From: Gordionus sp. m RMFG-2023
Lineage: Eukaryota > Nematomorpha > Gordioida > Chordodea > Parachordodidae
DNA length: 64,000 nucleotides
Reading direction: 5' to 3'
Assembly: GCF_954871325.1 (NCBI RefSeq)
Contig: NC_088778.1
Location: forward strand, 558,001-622,000
Part shown: positions 24,001 to 64,000 of the stretch, piece by piece
How positions within the stretch are numbered: position 1 is the stretch's first letter
Layout of the letters: every line of letters starts with the position of its first letter
Position numbers and translations under genes: made by a program
The notes under the pieces: generated by a model
What the model was told of the DNA's origin: nothing
What the model saw: only the letters and a program-made list of their open reading frames with translations
The model's database searches: none

Positions 24001-24900
24001 AAGAAAAAAATAAATTATTCTGGGTTTTCCTGGGTTTGGGAAATAATTTTCACAATTAATATGGACTTGGAAGTAGCTTGGGAAACATTTTTTAAAACTA
24101 ATATAGTCTTAGATTCCTGAAAATTTTATAATTTTAAATATGGGTTAGTAATTGGCCTAAATATTTCCTTCGAAGACAGGGCCAGGCCTGATCAAAAACC
24201 AAGGCCCATGCAACTTTCATATTCTGGCTGTATTTTTAAATGCATTGTGACTTCAAAATTATTATGGTCTTTTTGAGAAAATTTTCCCAAGTGCGTGAAT
24301 TTTTTTTAATATTAGGCATAGATGTAATATTTAACACAGCATATTTATATGGCCCTCAGGTAAAAGCTAATTTAAATATATTTTTATTCAAAAATAGTAT
24401 TCATTCTCAGTCTTTATGGGTTGGCCGTTAAAATAGAATAAAAAATAGATATGGTTTTTAGAGATTCACCTATCTCCCGGGTTGAGAAAAATTTTTGAAA
24501 ATTACTATGGGTTGGCCAGGCTTGGGAAAATATTTTTTTATAAAATTTTTATAGGTTGAGGTTGGGTTTGAAAAATATTTTCATAAATTATATTAGGCTG
24601 GGCTTGGGGAAAAATTTTTCAAAAATATTATGAGCTAGAATGCTTGAGAATTTTTTTATTATTAACTATGAGTCAGACATTGGCCTAAAAAAATTTTTTT
24701 GCGAAGCCTGGGCTCGGCCTGATCAAAAAGCCTAGGCCCATGAAAATCTGATTTTGATTGTATTTTTAACATTATGATTATTTAAATATTTTATTTTAGT
24801 TCTCAACTACTAAAATTATCATATTCATTGGGCTTGGAAGAATTTTTTCAAAATTATTATGACTTAGTACTTTGCCTGGGAATTTTTTTAATATTAAATA
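24000..24900. repeat. Degenerate GGGCTTGGG/GGCCT-rich repeat block
   Basis: Motifs such as GGGCTTGGGGAAAA, GGCCAGGCTTGGGAAAAT and GCCTGATCAAAAA are spaced about 35-60 bp apart. A longer block (CCTGATCAAAAACCAAGGCC and CCTGATCAAAAAGCCTAGGC) is duplicated at 24,187 and 24,719. It looks like an old, expanded GGCCCG-type repeat. Confidence 0.5.
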
Positions 24901-25374
24901 TTAGGTATGAATGATCAGTAATATTTAACAAATAATATTGGTATTATCAAGTAAAAGTTTTAAATTTAAATTTACCAAACCATAGTATATACACTTAGTT
25001 TTAATGGATTAAACCTTACCTGAAGGGGGAGGGGATTAAAAGAATAATAATTGGATATTATTTTCAAATAAGAGGTTACAACTATCAGAAAAGTAAGAAG
25101 AAAATAATAAATATGTTATTTTAACAATTTTTTTGCCAGTCAAATGATTTTATTTTCAAATAAATTAATAAATTGTGAATTTTTTTGAATCAACAAAATC
25201 AATATTATATATTTTTTTTAAAATAGTTATTTAATAATGGCATCATTATTATTATATTAAATTTGAATTTATTAAACAAAAATATAATAAATAAATATAT
25301 AATGCGAGAAAAAAATAATTATAATTTATTAATTATTATGCCTAAACGTTTTTTATTTATTTGATGATCCATCC

Positions 25375-26640
25375 ATCATCATATCATTATTTGGTGCTGA
25401 TTAAATTATTCCTGGCTCCCCGCAGTAATAACCTTGCCCATTGAGAAGTGGCGTTTGGTTTGGTTCCTATTCAAAAGATCTAATTAGCTATCGAGCTCTC
25501 GATTGACATCTTCTCATAACCATATGTATATATACCTTAATAAGGTCAAGAAAAAAAAAGCAACTTCAAATATATTGGTTCAGAACCCCCTAGTCTATGT
25601 GTTGAGGTTCGTGCTAATAGCTTGTTTAGTGGTCCTGTTATGACTCCAATCAGCGAAGCTGGGTTTTACACAATCAACCAATTAATAGCACTCATTGAGT
25701 TTCATAAAATTTAAGTTAACATATTTATTGACTTGACGACTCTAGTTCTGAACTCTAGGCGCGACTTGAGTTTACGACTCAAGAAACTTGACTATTAAGT
25801 CGAGTAATTGGGACTTCGAACCTGAGTGAACTCCACTATTTAACAACACTACGTAATAGTAATTGTAAAAAAAAATAATACAAAAATTAATAATTTTTTA
25901 AACTTAAAATGTTATAATTTGAAATCGTAATTTCTTTTCTCCTCCAATATTCAATATTATTTTATCCTATATACATAACATTATAAATTGTTTAAATATT
26001 ATATATTTAAGCAAGAATTATCTATTAAAGTTTAGTATTGGGCAAGCTGATGTGTTTCTGAATTTCTTAATGATATTGCAAGATTCCGTGTAATAGCTTT
26101 ACCGAGTTCCTAGTTGTATTTATATTGAAATAATGCATACTTTTGTAGATAATAAAATTGTTTCCGAAATATTTATATAAATATGACTAGACGAAAGATA
26201 CAGATTACATGTATTTTTGAATAAAGAATTCATTATAATACCAGGATCAATTAATAACATATTCTTAATAAATGTTCACTTAGTAGTTGGTATTGGTATT
26301 ATTCAATATCAGATGACATTTGCAAAAATAATATTGTATCAACTTTTACTTTATCAGCGTATTGCTCAATTATATATTTAACTTTATATTAGTGTTGTAA
26401 ACGGCTCGATATTTGTGCCATCTATGAGAGCAAATCTTATAGCTTTCAAAATATATTTTTCTGAATAAAAATATTGATTTAGCCCTTAAAAATAGGCTCA
26501 AAAAGTAGCCGTTAGAATGTTATATAAAAAAAAATCTATAATGACATAAAGTTATATACAAAAACAACAAACGCCAACTTGCGGATTGAATATTATTGAT
26601 TTACATATTTTAATTACTTATTTTTATTTAAAATATAATT
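25375..26640. repeat. Long dispersed repeat, copy 2
   Basis: Shares ordered blocks with copy 1 and copy 3: ATCATATCATTATTTGGTGC (also at 27,253), CATTGAGAAGTGGCGTTTGG, CAACACTACGTAATAGTAAT, CTATTAAAGTTTAGTATTGG, then the ACGCCAACTTGCGGATTGAA module at its 3' side. A TAGTGTTGT fragment at 26,390 lies inside it. Confidence 0.65.
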
Positions 26641-26944
26641 ATATAAAACCAATTAACCAGTGTATTAATAGATTATTAAAAATAGATAGATAATGGCAAT
26701 ATTTTCAACAACTTCATAATTGTCACTTTGTGATAAATCTTGAAAGGACGTTCAGAGAACAACATTTGTATTTGCCAGCTTTACGCTTCACGGTGAAATA
26801 GTAATCTATCAAAGTTACGTTCCATTTTTGTAATCTCAAGGATATAGTACTGTTTTCTTTTAATCCTTTAGGGAAAATAAATAAATTTTTTTAAATTTAA
26901 TAATCTCTCGTAAAATAAAAAAATTCATTTTCTCAATTTGATAA

Positions 26945-27840
26945 CTCCTGACTGGTAAAAATAAAGGATAATAATTTGCAGAATTGATAAATTTAAAATC
27001 GATTGGGCTATTTGAAGATCACATGACCAAACAGAGACCGATTCATGGGCAATCCATAAAATCCGGGGTAATATGGACCGTGTTAAGGTTCGACCTCTTT
27101 CAGAAACTGTATTTTTTGATTAAGCTCATGTTATCAAAATTTTCCGCAAGAAACGATTATATTAGCAACCATTTTTATTTTTTACGACCCCCAATCCCAG
27201 GTGAAGCTTTTATATAATATATTGAGGTAGAACTAGACTTATTTGATACCCATCCATCATCATATCATTATTTGGTGCTGATTAAATTATTCCTGACCCT
27301 CGTAGTAAAATCTTCGCCCATTGAGAAGTGGCACTTGGATTGATACCTATTCAATATATCTAATTAGCTATCGATTGTTACACGAATAATCATATATTCA
27401 TATACTTTAATAAGAAAAAAACAACCTAAAATACATTTGGCTCTGAACACTCTGGTCTGGGCTCGGGATTGGTGCTCAAAGCTAGATTAGCTTTTTTAGA
27501 ATCTAGTTTCACAAAATTTAAAGTCAACCAATTTATTGAGTCCACGAGTCAAGTTCGGAACTCGAGTGGCGTGAGTTTACGACTCAAGGCGACTCGAGTC
27601 GTAAAAATGAGTCGAGTTATTGAGACTTCGACTCGATGTGTGAACTCGAATATTTAACAACACTACGTAATAGTAATTGCAAAAAATATAATAATTTTTT
27701 AACTTAAAATGTTACAATTTGAAATCGTAATTTTTTATTCTACTCCAAATATTCTATATTATTTCATCCTATATGTAACATTCTAAATTGTTTATATATT
27801 ATAAATATTTTTTAATAGATTTAAATTTATTATAATAGTT
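26945..27840. repeat. Long dispersed repeat, copy 3
   Basis: Begins with GCAGAATTGATAAATTTAAA (as at 22,277) and proceeds through TCAGAAACTGTATTTTTTGA, ATCATATCATTATTTGGTGC, CGACTCAAGGCGACTCGAGT and CAACACTACGTAATAGTAAT to a poly-T/A tail. It lies in the same orientation as copy 2, only about 300 bp away, so copies 2 and 3 may be a tandem pair. Confidence 0.65.
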
Positions 27841-28059
27841 TTTAAAAAAAACCGTTAAAAATAACCCATTAAAAATATTATTACACTTTTCTGATTTACA
27901 ATCCTTATCCATAGCCGCCACGATACAAAATAAACCCCAAAACCCTCATTAATACATTTAAACTTCCCCCACCTTAGCATGGAAGAAATGCGATTCGCAA
28001 CTATGGAAAGGGGTTGTTATACATGGAAAGATTTAGCGGACGAATCTTCACTGAATCGA

Positions 28060-28330
28060 AGCTACTGATTATAGCTGAGAGTAATAGTTAAATGTCGGTT
28101 AATTTGGCTCAATCTTCAGGCGGGAGCCACGAGAAAATCCGTTAACATTAAGGGCGTTTTAATTTATATTAGTTTCTTTTCAAATCTGGAACTGCTATGT
28201 TTTTAAGAAAAAAAACCCAAGAGGCCAATGTGATAGTTTCTGGTATAAAAACTTTATTTAGCTGCTTTTATAACCGGTTAAAAATTTAGAGTAAACGGGC
28301 TAAAAATATAATAATTGTCCAATTAAATTC
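28060..28330. repeat. Dispersed repeat shared with 35.57 kb
   Basis: TTAGTTTCTTTTCAAA and CTAAAAATATAATAATTGTC correspond to CAGTTTCTTTCAAAA and TTAAAAATATAGTAATTACC at 35,570-35,790, with comparable sequence between. It lies about 0.8 kb upstream of the second MGNC gene. Nature unknown. Confidence 0.5.
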
Positions 28331-29123
28331 ATGAGTCAAGTTTCTTTTTGCGTTATGTATACCATATCTTATAAGCAATTATTTTACCTTTTACATATTA
28401 ATAGTTAAAATATTGCATTAATTACGTTTTGTTTCGATTCCTCGTATTTTTTATTCAAGTTATAAACTAAATATCGAATTAATCAGTTGGTCACCGCACT
28501 ATGTAGGTGGCAAAGTTCATCAATCCATTAATTAAAATGATATTACTCTATATGTGAAAATTTTTATAAAAAAAATCAGAAAATAGATACTTTTAAAATG
28601 TAACTTTTTTAAAAAAAATACATTTTTCTTTCCATCTTCACCGTTTGGCTGCACGTTAAATAATTTAATATACGGTTCGCTTCGCATTTCTAGAGCGTAT
28701 GTTCTAGAGATTGTTCCAGCCAAGATTTATTATGATTATAGTTTTTTCACAGCCCGTTTATTCTCATATTATGAAATTATTTGTTTAATACATTTTAATC
28801 AACAATGGAATATATAAATTCTAAAAAATTAATTACGTTCTTAATTTCAATATTTATTTTTTTTTTCAAGATTAATAGTATTATACGTTTAATGATTTTC
28901 TTATCCCATTTGCAAAGATTATTTTAGATAAACTAATGCCCATCAATCCTATCACTGATAAAACCGGAAATACAAAAAAAAATGAACCGATTTGGTAAGA
29001 AGAATAGAGCTTTCATTCGTCAAAGATAATTCCTGATATAACTAATCGTGACAAAATTATATTTAAAAAAAAACTTAACATCAACAACATCACACTTAGC
29101 TACGAATATTTTGATTAAATGTG

Positions 29124-29591
29124 ATGGGAAATTGTTTCAAGTGTTTCAAAAAACCACCGCCTAAGCAGCCGGCTCCGGTTCGCCCGGCTTCATTACCACC
29201 CGCTCCGCCACCACCGCCACCCGTCCCGTGCGAAGTTGTTCCGCCATCCCCGTCAATCATTTCTTCGACCCAAGATGGGGGAAGCGAAGAAAGTGCCGGC
29301 GAAAGTGCCGCTGAACCCCCGGCTTTGCATCTTCCACCTAGCATCAAAAAAGCTGAAGGTTTCCCTACCCCATTCGCCATGGTTTCGCAGAAAAAGGTGA
29401 AAACGTTGACGCAGCCATCGACAAAAACGTCGCAGGCCAAAAAACCTGTCATGGAAATCCCATTCGAACATTCGATAACGGACATCAAAGTGGACTCCAA
29501 ATTTAAAGCGGTAGAGGGCGTTAATAAAGCTCCGGATTCAAATTTAACGGCCCAGGTTTTGAAATTGGAAGAGCAGGAACGACATATTTAA
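29124..29591 (+). CDS. MGNC-type proline-rich protein, probably N-myristoylated
   Basis: The 155-residue product starts MGNCFKCFKKPP. The ATG at 29,124 is preferred to the GTG just before it because only then is Gly2 exposed for myristoylation; Cys4 and Cys7 are candidate palmitoylation sites beside Lys6, Lys9 and Lys10. Residues about 11-50 are proline-rich with a run of seven Pro, giving possible SH3 or WW ligands. CEVVPPSP, a Ser/Glu/Ala acidic stretch, HLPPSIKKAE, a Lys/Thr/Ser-rich stretch and a charged helix-prone C terminus (LTAQVLKLEEQERHI) follow. No signal peptide or membrane segment. GC content and codon use stand out sharply from the AT-rich flanks, and a poly(A) signal lies 66 bp after the stop. 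The paralogue at 16,300 matches over the first half and over ~35 bp before the ATG. I do not recognise the family; a membrane-attached scaffold is inference. Confidence 0.82.
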   Translation: MGNCFKCFKKPPPKQPAPVRPASLPPAPPPPPPVPCEVVPPSPSIISSTQDGGSEESAGESAAEPPALHLPPSIKKAEGFPTPFAMVSQKKVKTLTQPSTKTSQAKKPVMEIPFEHSITDIKVDSKFKAVEGVNKAPDSNLTAQVLKLEEQERHI

Positions 29592-29656
29592 TTAGTTAAG
29601 ATTATTTAAATTTAATACTTATCTACCATTGGTTACAAATTTTTTTAAATCCTTCC

Positions 29657-29662
29657 AATAAA
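29657..29662 (+). promoter_or_regulatory. Poly(A) signal of the second MGNC gene
   Basis: AATAAA 66 bp downstream of the stop codon, followed by a C-rich then T-rich stretch. Confidence 0.6.
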
Positions 29663-29910
29663 CTTCCCCCTCCCCTTCCCGCCAAAAAAAGCAAGCAATG
29701 TTTAATGTTTAATGTTTAATGTTTTTAATTTGTTTATTTTTATTGATTTAATTTATAACATTCAATTTTTTATTTTTTTTTTTTATTTTTGTAAAAATTT
29801 GTAATTTAAAATTTATCATATGTGTTTTTTTATTATGATTTTGGGTTTAAAAATTAAATAGAAAAAGTATATAGCATATTTTTGTTTTTATGGGATATGG
29901 AAAACTAAGC

Positions 29911-30038
29911 TAGAGATCTGCATCGGGCATAATTTTTCAAGCCCCGCTTCACCCGAAATTTTTTATATTGACCGGCCCGGCCAGGCCAGAAACCCATTTG
30001 AGCTGGGTACGGGCCGGGTCTACTTTTGCAGATCTTTA
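29911..30038. mobile_element. hAT-type MITE, TAGAGATCTGCA family, older copy
   Basis: Ends TAGAGATCTGCATCGGGC and TTTTGCAGATCTTTA are inverted repeats, with GGCCCGGCCAGGCC inside. The flanking 8-mers AACTAAGC and ATCTAAAC agree at six of eight positions, consistent with a decayed target duplication. Confidence 0.75.
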
Positions 30039-30172
30039 ATCTAAACTACTTAACTCTCTTTAGGCATATTAAACTCAAAATTAGGGATCTATAAGGAATT
30101 TTGAACTCTTTTAGGGATAATTTTAATTATAGGAATATAGATCGGGTACCAATATTCTGAAGGGAATTGGCT

Positions 30173-30332
30173 TTAGTGTTGTTATACGGGTCGATTTGAG
30201 GGGTTTTTAAAAACGGATAACTCTATATTTTAGCCAGAAAAATATCGCCTAAAACCTCGAAAACCTTTATGGCATCTATAACCAAAATCGTTGGCGTTTT
30301 AAAAAATCGGCTCAGCCGTTTAACAACACTAA
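30173..30332. mobile_element. TAGTGTTGTT-family MITE
   Basis: Inverted ends TTAGTGTTGTTATACGGG and CAGCCGTTTAACAACACTAA surround the family's interior, TATTTTAGCCAGAAAAATAT. A minus-strand 62-codon frame inside is not a gene. Confidence 0.8.
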
Positions 30333-30984
30333 TCCAGACCCTTCCCCGTCCGAAAATATTTCGGGTTGTTGTCCAAAAATCAGTCAGTCCCAGTCTGGTT
30401 TGTTTTCTCAAAATGTCAATCCAAATAATTTTAAATTTCTGAAAATGTTAACGCTCAATGATTTTTTTTTTCGTATAAATTAGAAACCATGCACATATTA
30501 AAAATTTATAAAGCACTCCTCAACATATGTTATAATACATTTTTCGGTTAAATCAGATTTTCGTTTTTTTCTACTTTAAAAAATTTTCCCTCTAGTAAAT
30601 ATTTAATTGCATATCGCTTAATACCCCGCTATTATTATAAAAATCTATGGCTTAATGTTAAATTAAGGATATAATTGCGAATCGTAATTGAAAAATATCA
30701 AATAATTGCGAGGTTTTTCAGGTCCCATATACATGACAATAGCGTTAATTTAATCGGATAAGTGAAAAAATAAAAATATTTTATCGTGAAAAATTATTCT
30801 CGATTTTTTTTTACATGAACTGCACCCTTAACTTTATAATACAAAAATGGTAATTTTATTAAACATTATAATCATGAGGATAAAACATCATTATTAACGT
30901 TAACCCTCAAGCAAAAAGGGGAAAATCATTGAATAATTAAGCACTACTTCATAAAGAAATTAGCGTTTAATTATAAATGTCAAG

Positions 30985-31790
30985 TTTCCCCAATTTACAG
31001 ATTGTAAAAAAGCAAGTATGTGCACACAATTTTTTAGAAATAAACCCATTGCAACTAAAAAAGTTAGAATGAGTTGTTACCCAATGGCAAAAGTAACTTT
31101 ATTGATTTGGTTTATCCAAAGCGAAGTAAAAATTTCAGCCTAAATAGGCCAGTGATGTTAGAAAACGCTATGGACCATTCAACTAAGGTAATTCAAGTTT
31201 TTATAATAAGTTTATTTATAAATTATAGGCATTCCTACTAGCAGCTGGTTGCAGAGATGGCAGAATATAAATATTCATAATGCTTGCAATGAAAAAAAAA
31301 GGACAGATATCATTAATGCAAATGAATGAAGCAAAAATTCACTTACATCTCTGATTAAATATGTTCAAAGGAATAGTATTTACAATTGTGATAAGACAGG
31401 CCTATACTACGAAATATTGTCAAAAGGCACAATGGAATTTAGTGAAAGTCAAGGAAAAGGTTTCAGTTCTATTTTTCATAAGATCTGATAAAAAGTCATA
31501 TGTTGCAGGAAAATTAAAATTAAAAAACCCTAGGTGCTTTAAATATAAAATTTTTTAGTGAAATAATATTCTAACAAATGCCATTGGTTGACAACTTAAA
31601 CTTTTGAAGATATCTTAAGAGAATGGGATTCCTCATTAATAAAGAAAATTTTACCGTTAACATTTAATAATATAAAATTAATTTTTTTACTAACAAATAC
31701 CACATCCCTAATTCAACCTTTCGACATGGGTGCAATTAGGTCTTACAAATCTAATCATAGAAAGGGCATCCTGAGAATGGCGCACAAATA
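30985..31790 (+). mobile_element. Tigger/pogo transposase fossil
   Basis: Several plus-strand segments match the DDE transposase of Tigger elements in order: VTLLIWFIQSEVKIS near 31,085; YNCDKTGLYYEILSKGTM at 31,381, which carries the first catalytic Asp; KVKEKVSVLFFI and KLKNPRCFK near 31,450-31,545; and TSLIQPFDMGAIRSYKSNHR at about 31,705, which carries the third. They are in different frames with stops between, so the copy is dead. It lies just upstream of the goliath-type gene. No inverted termini were identified. Confidence 0.8.
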
Positions 31791-32687
31791 TATATTGATT
31801 TCGCTTTCTTTTTAATTAAAATTAATATACAAATATTAAAATAAAAACGATATTAGGCCGGTGTTTAAAAAATAATTTAAGTGTATTTTAACTCATTAGT
31901 ATCTATCTCCATATTTATTAAAAAATAAAATGTTTACAGGTTTTGAAAAATGACTAAATCAGGACATTGATATAAAATATGGGAAATTCTTCGTTGTCAG
32001 TTGGTCCATATCATCCTCCGATTTCCAACCAAATTTCATGTACATGACTTCAATAAAGCATTTTATGATTTTGGTACTTGTCACGTAACCCCATGCAAAT
32101 TTTATAAGATAGAGACAAATATAACTATTGCATATGCCAGTTATTGTTTAGATAAAAGACTTTTATTTTGCGATTTATAGTTTAATTTAACTTATAGGTG
32201 ACCGTTAATTTATTAATTTTAGGAAAATATAGGTTGATAGATGACGCTGTTAAAACAGAATCAGATCACTTATTTAGCTCAAATGATTTTGTTGTTATCA
32301 TCAAACAAATAATTGAGAAATTCTTGATTTGACCCTAACAAAATACCTATTTGAATAATACGCAATATAATAGGAATTAAAAATTTTTTGTACTTTACAT
32401 ATGTGTTGTTTAGCAATAAATATTTGGCACTTGAACATTCATAGAAACATATGATAAATTAATTCACGTGATTTACCATATTTAAATGGAATAGTATTCT
32501 CTTGCCCACTCTATCAACGATATTACTTTAATTAATTAATTTATATTATACTATGTTGTAAATAAATATTTTAACTTTAGGTATTATATTAAATCTAATA
32601 AAATATAATTCGCATGAATAATAGATAACTGATCTTTATATATGATACATTATCTTAAATATATTTTTCTCTATGTAAATAATCCTT
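31791..32687. other. Upstream region of the goliath-type gene
   Basis: AT-rich, no ORF. A TAA in frame upstream of the ATG at 32,688 supports that ATG as the start. TATA-like words occur at 32,635-32,650 but are not distinctive in such DNA. Confidence 0.4.
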
Positions 32688-62952
<30,265 letters not shown>

Positions 62953-63063
62953 AATCCAAGGAACCGGAAAAAAAAATACTTAAAGGTCATTGAATGTTTC
63001 GGGGCTTAATAACCCGGACCAATATTGTATTTATATTAATACTTTTTAATTATACATGTTAGC

Positions 63064-63277
63064 TAGTGTTGTTAAACCACTCGTTTTGAGCCGGGATTTA
63101 AAAACGGACTAACTCAATATTTTAGCCAGAAAAAAATGTTTGCCTAAGCTTCGAGGTTTCGTTAATAGATGTCCAAACTTTTGTTCCTTCTAGAAGCAAA
63201 ATCTTCAGGCTGCCCTGATATTTATTCTGGATGAAATATTGAGTATCGGCTCAAAACGAGCCCTTTAGCGCCACTAA
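63064..63277. mobile_element. TAGTGTTGTT-family MITE with 8-bp target duplication
   Basis: Ends TAGTGTTGTTAAACCACTCG and CGAGCCCTTTAGCGCCACTA. Flanks ATGTTAGC and ATGTTATC agree at seven of eight positions, which places the family with hAT. It lies about 110 bp after the ligase stop codon, perhaps within the 3' UTR. Confidence 0.82.
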
Positions 63278-64000
63278 TGTTATCGTCAATGTGTTATTTT
63301 TTTTTTCAAACTTTGAAATCATTTTTTGATCACGTGGGCAGAAAATTAGTAACGTAACTGGATGGCCCTTACTTTTCGATACATTTTAAATTTAAAAATC
63401 TGATTTTACCGGGAATAAATAATAAATGACTCTCCATTTCCGGTTAAATAAAATGACGCGCTCAAAAAAAAAATCATTTAAAGTTGAAAAAATTACACAT
63501 TTGCCGCTAACATTATATAATAGTGTTTACAAATTGGGCGGAAGCGTTAGCGTTATATTTTTTTTCGTAAACACGTGTTCAACGTTCACGTTCCTTCAAA
63601 ACTTTATGAATAAATTATTTATTTTTTTTTAAATTTCTAATTAATATTTAATTTAATATAAATAAATTACATATTTTTATAATTCGTATTTTTAAATGAA
63701 TAAAAAATATATATTTATATAAATATAACTTGCTTCATTATATGAAAAATAATTATAAAAACAAAAATCAATATATATATATATATATATATTTAAAACA
63801 TAATTGTTTAATTATAACGAAAAATATTTTTTTGTGGTTAAATTCTAAATATAGTTGCGATGCAAGATATAAATAAAATAAACAAAACAGTTTTTAATAT
63901 ATAATAAATAACTATATTTGATAAACTAGGATGGTAATGGGAGTGTTTCGAAGAAACATTTGTAGTTCCCCTTTAGGATTTCAAATTGGACTTTTTGTTT
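63278..64000. other. Downstream flank
   Basis: AATAAA words at 63,414 and 63,421 could end the ligase transcript. The rest is A/T low complexity with an (AT)n run near 63,772-63,792. No gene seen. Confidence 0.45.

Noticed and set aside
24240-24431. 63-codon plus-strand ORF
   Set aside because: Lies inside degenerate repeat sequence.
29096-29500. 134-codon minus-strand ORF opposite the second MGNC gene
   Set aside because: Mirror of a GC-rich coding region; Gly/Ser/Ala composition is the complement of the Pro-rich sense frame.

Overview
The window is strongly AT-rich eukaryotic DNA, apparently from an invertebrate animal. The evidence is a goliath-family transmembrane RING ubiquitin ligase and a class A peptide-type GPCR, both with spliceosomal introns, set in a dense background of decayed DNA transposons, MITEs, satellites and microsatellites. 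I cannot name the phylum. Low gene density, introns of 5-10 kb beside an intron of 58 bp, and repeated C/G homopolymer runs in AT-rich DNA are its main textures. No prokaryotic feature, CRISPR array or recognisable retroelement was found.

Layout. 1-7.3 kb: gene-poor, with a Harbinger-type MITE at 2.74 kb and a decayed hAT element at 4.3-5.3 kb. 7.29-8.79 kb (minus): a seven-helix receptor with a very long first intracellular loop. 9-15.4 kb: GGAA and TTTC microsatellites, three hAT-type MITE insertions with clear 8-bp target duplications (one nested and amplified in tandem), an orphan 69-codon ORF and an ~840-bp fold-back. 16.30 and 29.12 kb (plus): two related genes for small proline-rich proteins starting MGNC, predicted to be lipidated at the N terminus. 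Between them lie a ~118-bp satellite, a MULE transposase fossil, a tRNA-like sequence and three copies of a long dispersed repeat. 31 kb: a Tigger/pogo fossil.

32.69-62.95 kb (plus): one large gene for a goliath/RNF150-type E3 ligase. I assembled it from exons at 32,688, 43,612, 48,724, 53,745, 54,708, 62,085 and 62,898. Splice phases agree at the first four junctions and at the last; the stretch between the RING and the tail exon (54,804-62,085) is unresolved, with three candidate small exons. The protein has a signal peptide, a PA domain carrying a large insertion, a glycosylated stalk, one membrane helix, the basic juxtamembrane segment of the family, a complete RING-H2 and a long Asn/Ser-rich tail. 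Its introns hold hAT, MITE and microsatellite sequence.

The three gene types share no obvious pathway. All act at membranes: a receptor, an endosomal or plasma-membrane ubiquitin ligase, and probably membrane-anchored adaptors. Any functional link is not shown by the sequence. The least familiar items are the MGNC pair, the receptor's loop insertion, the remodelled PA/stalk of the ligase, and the tandemly amplified nested MITE.
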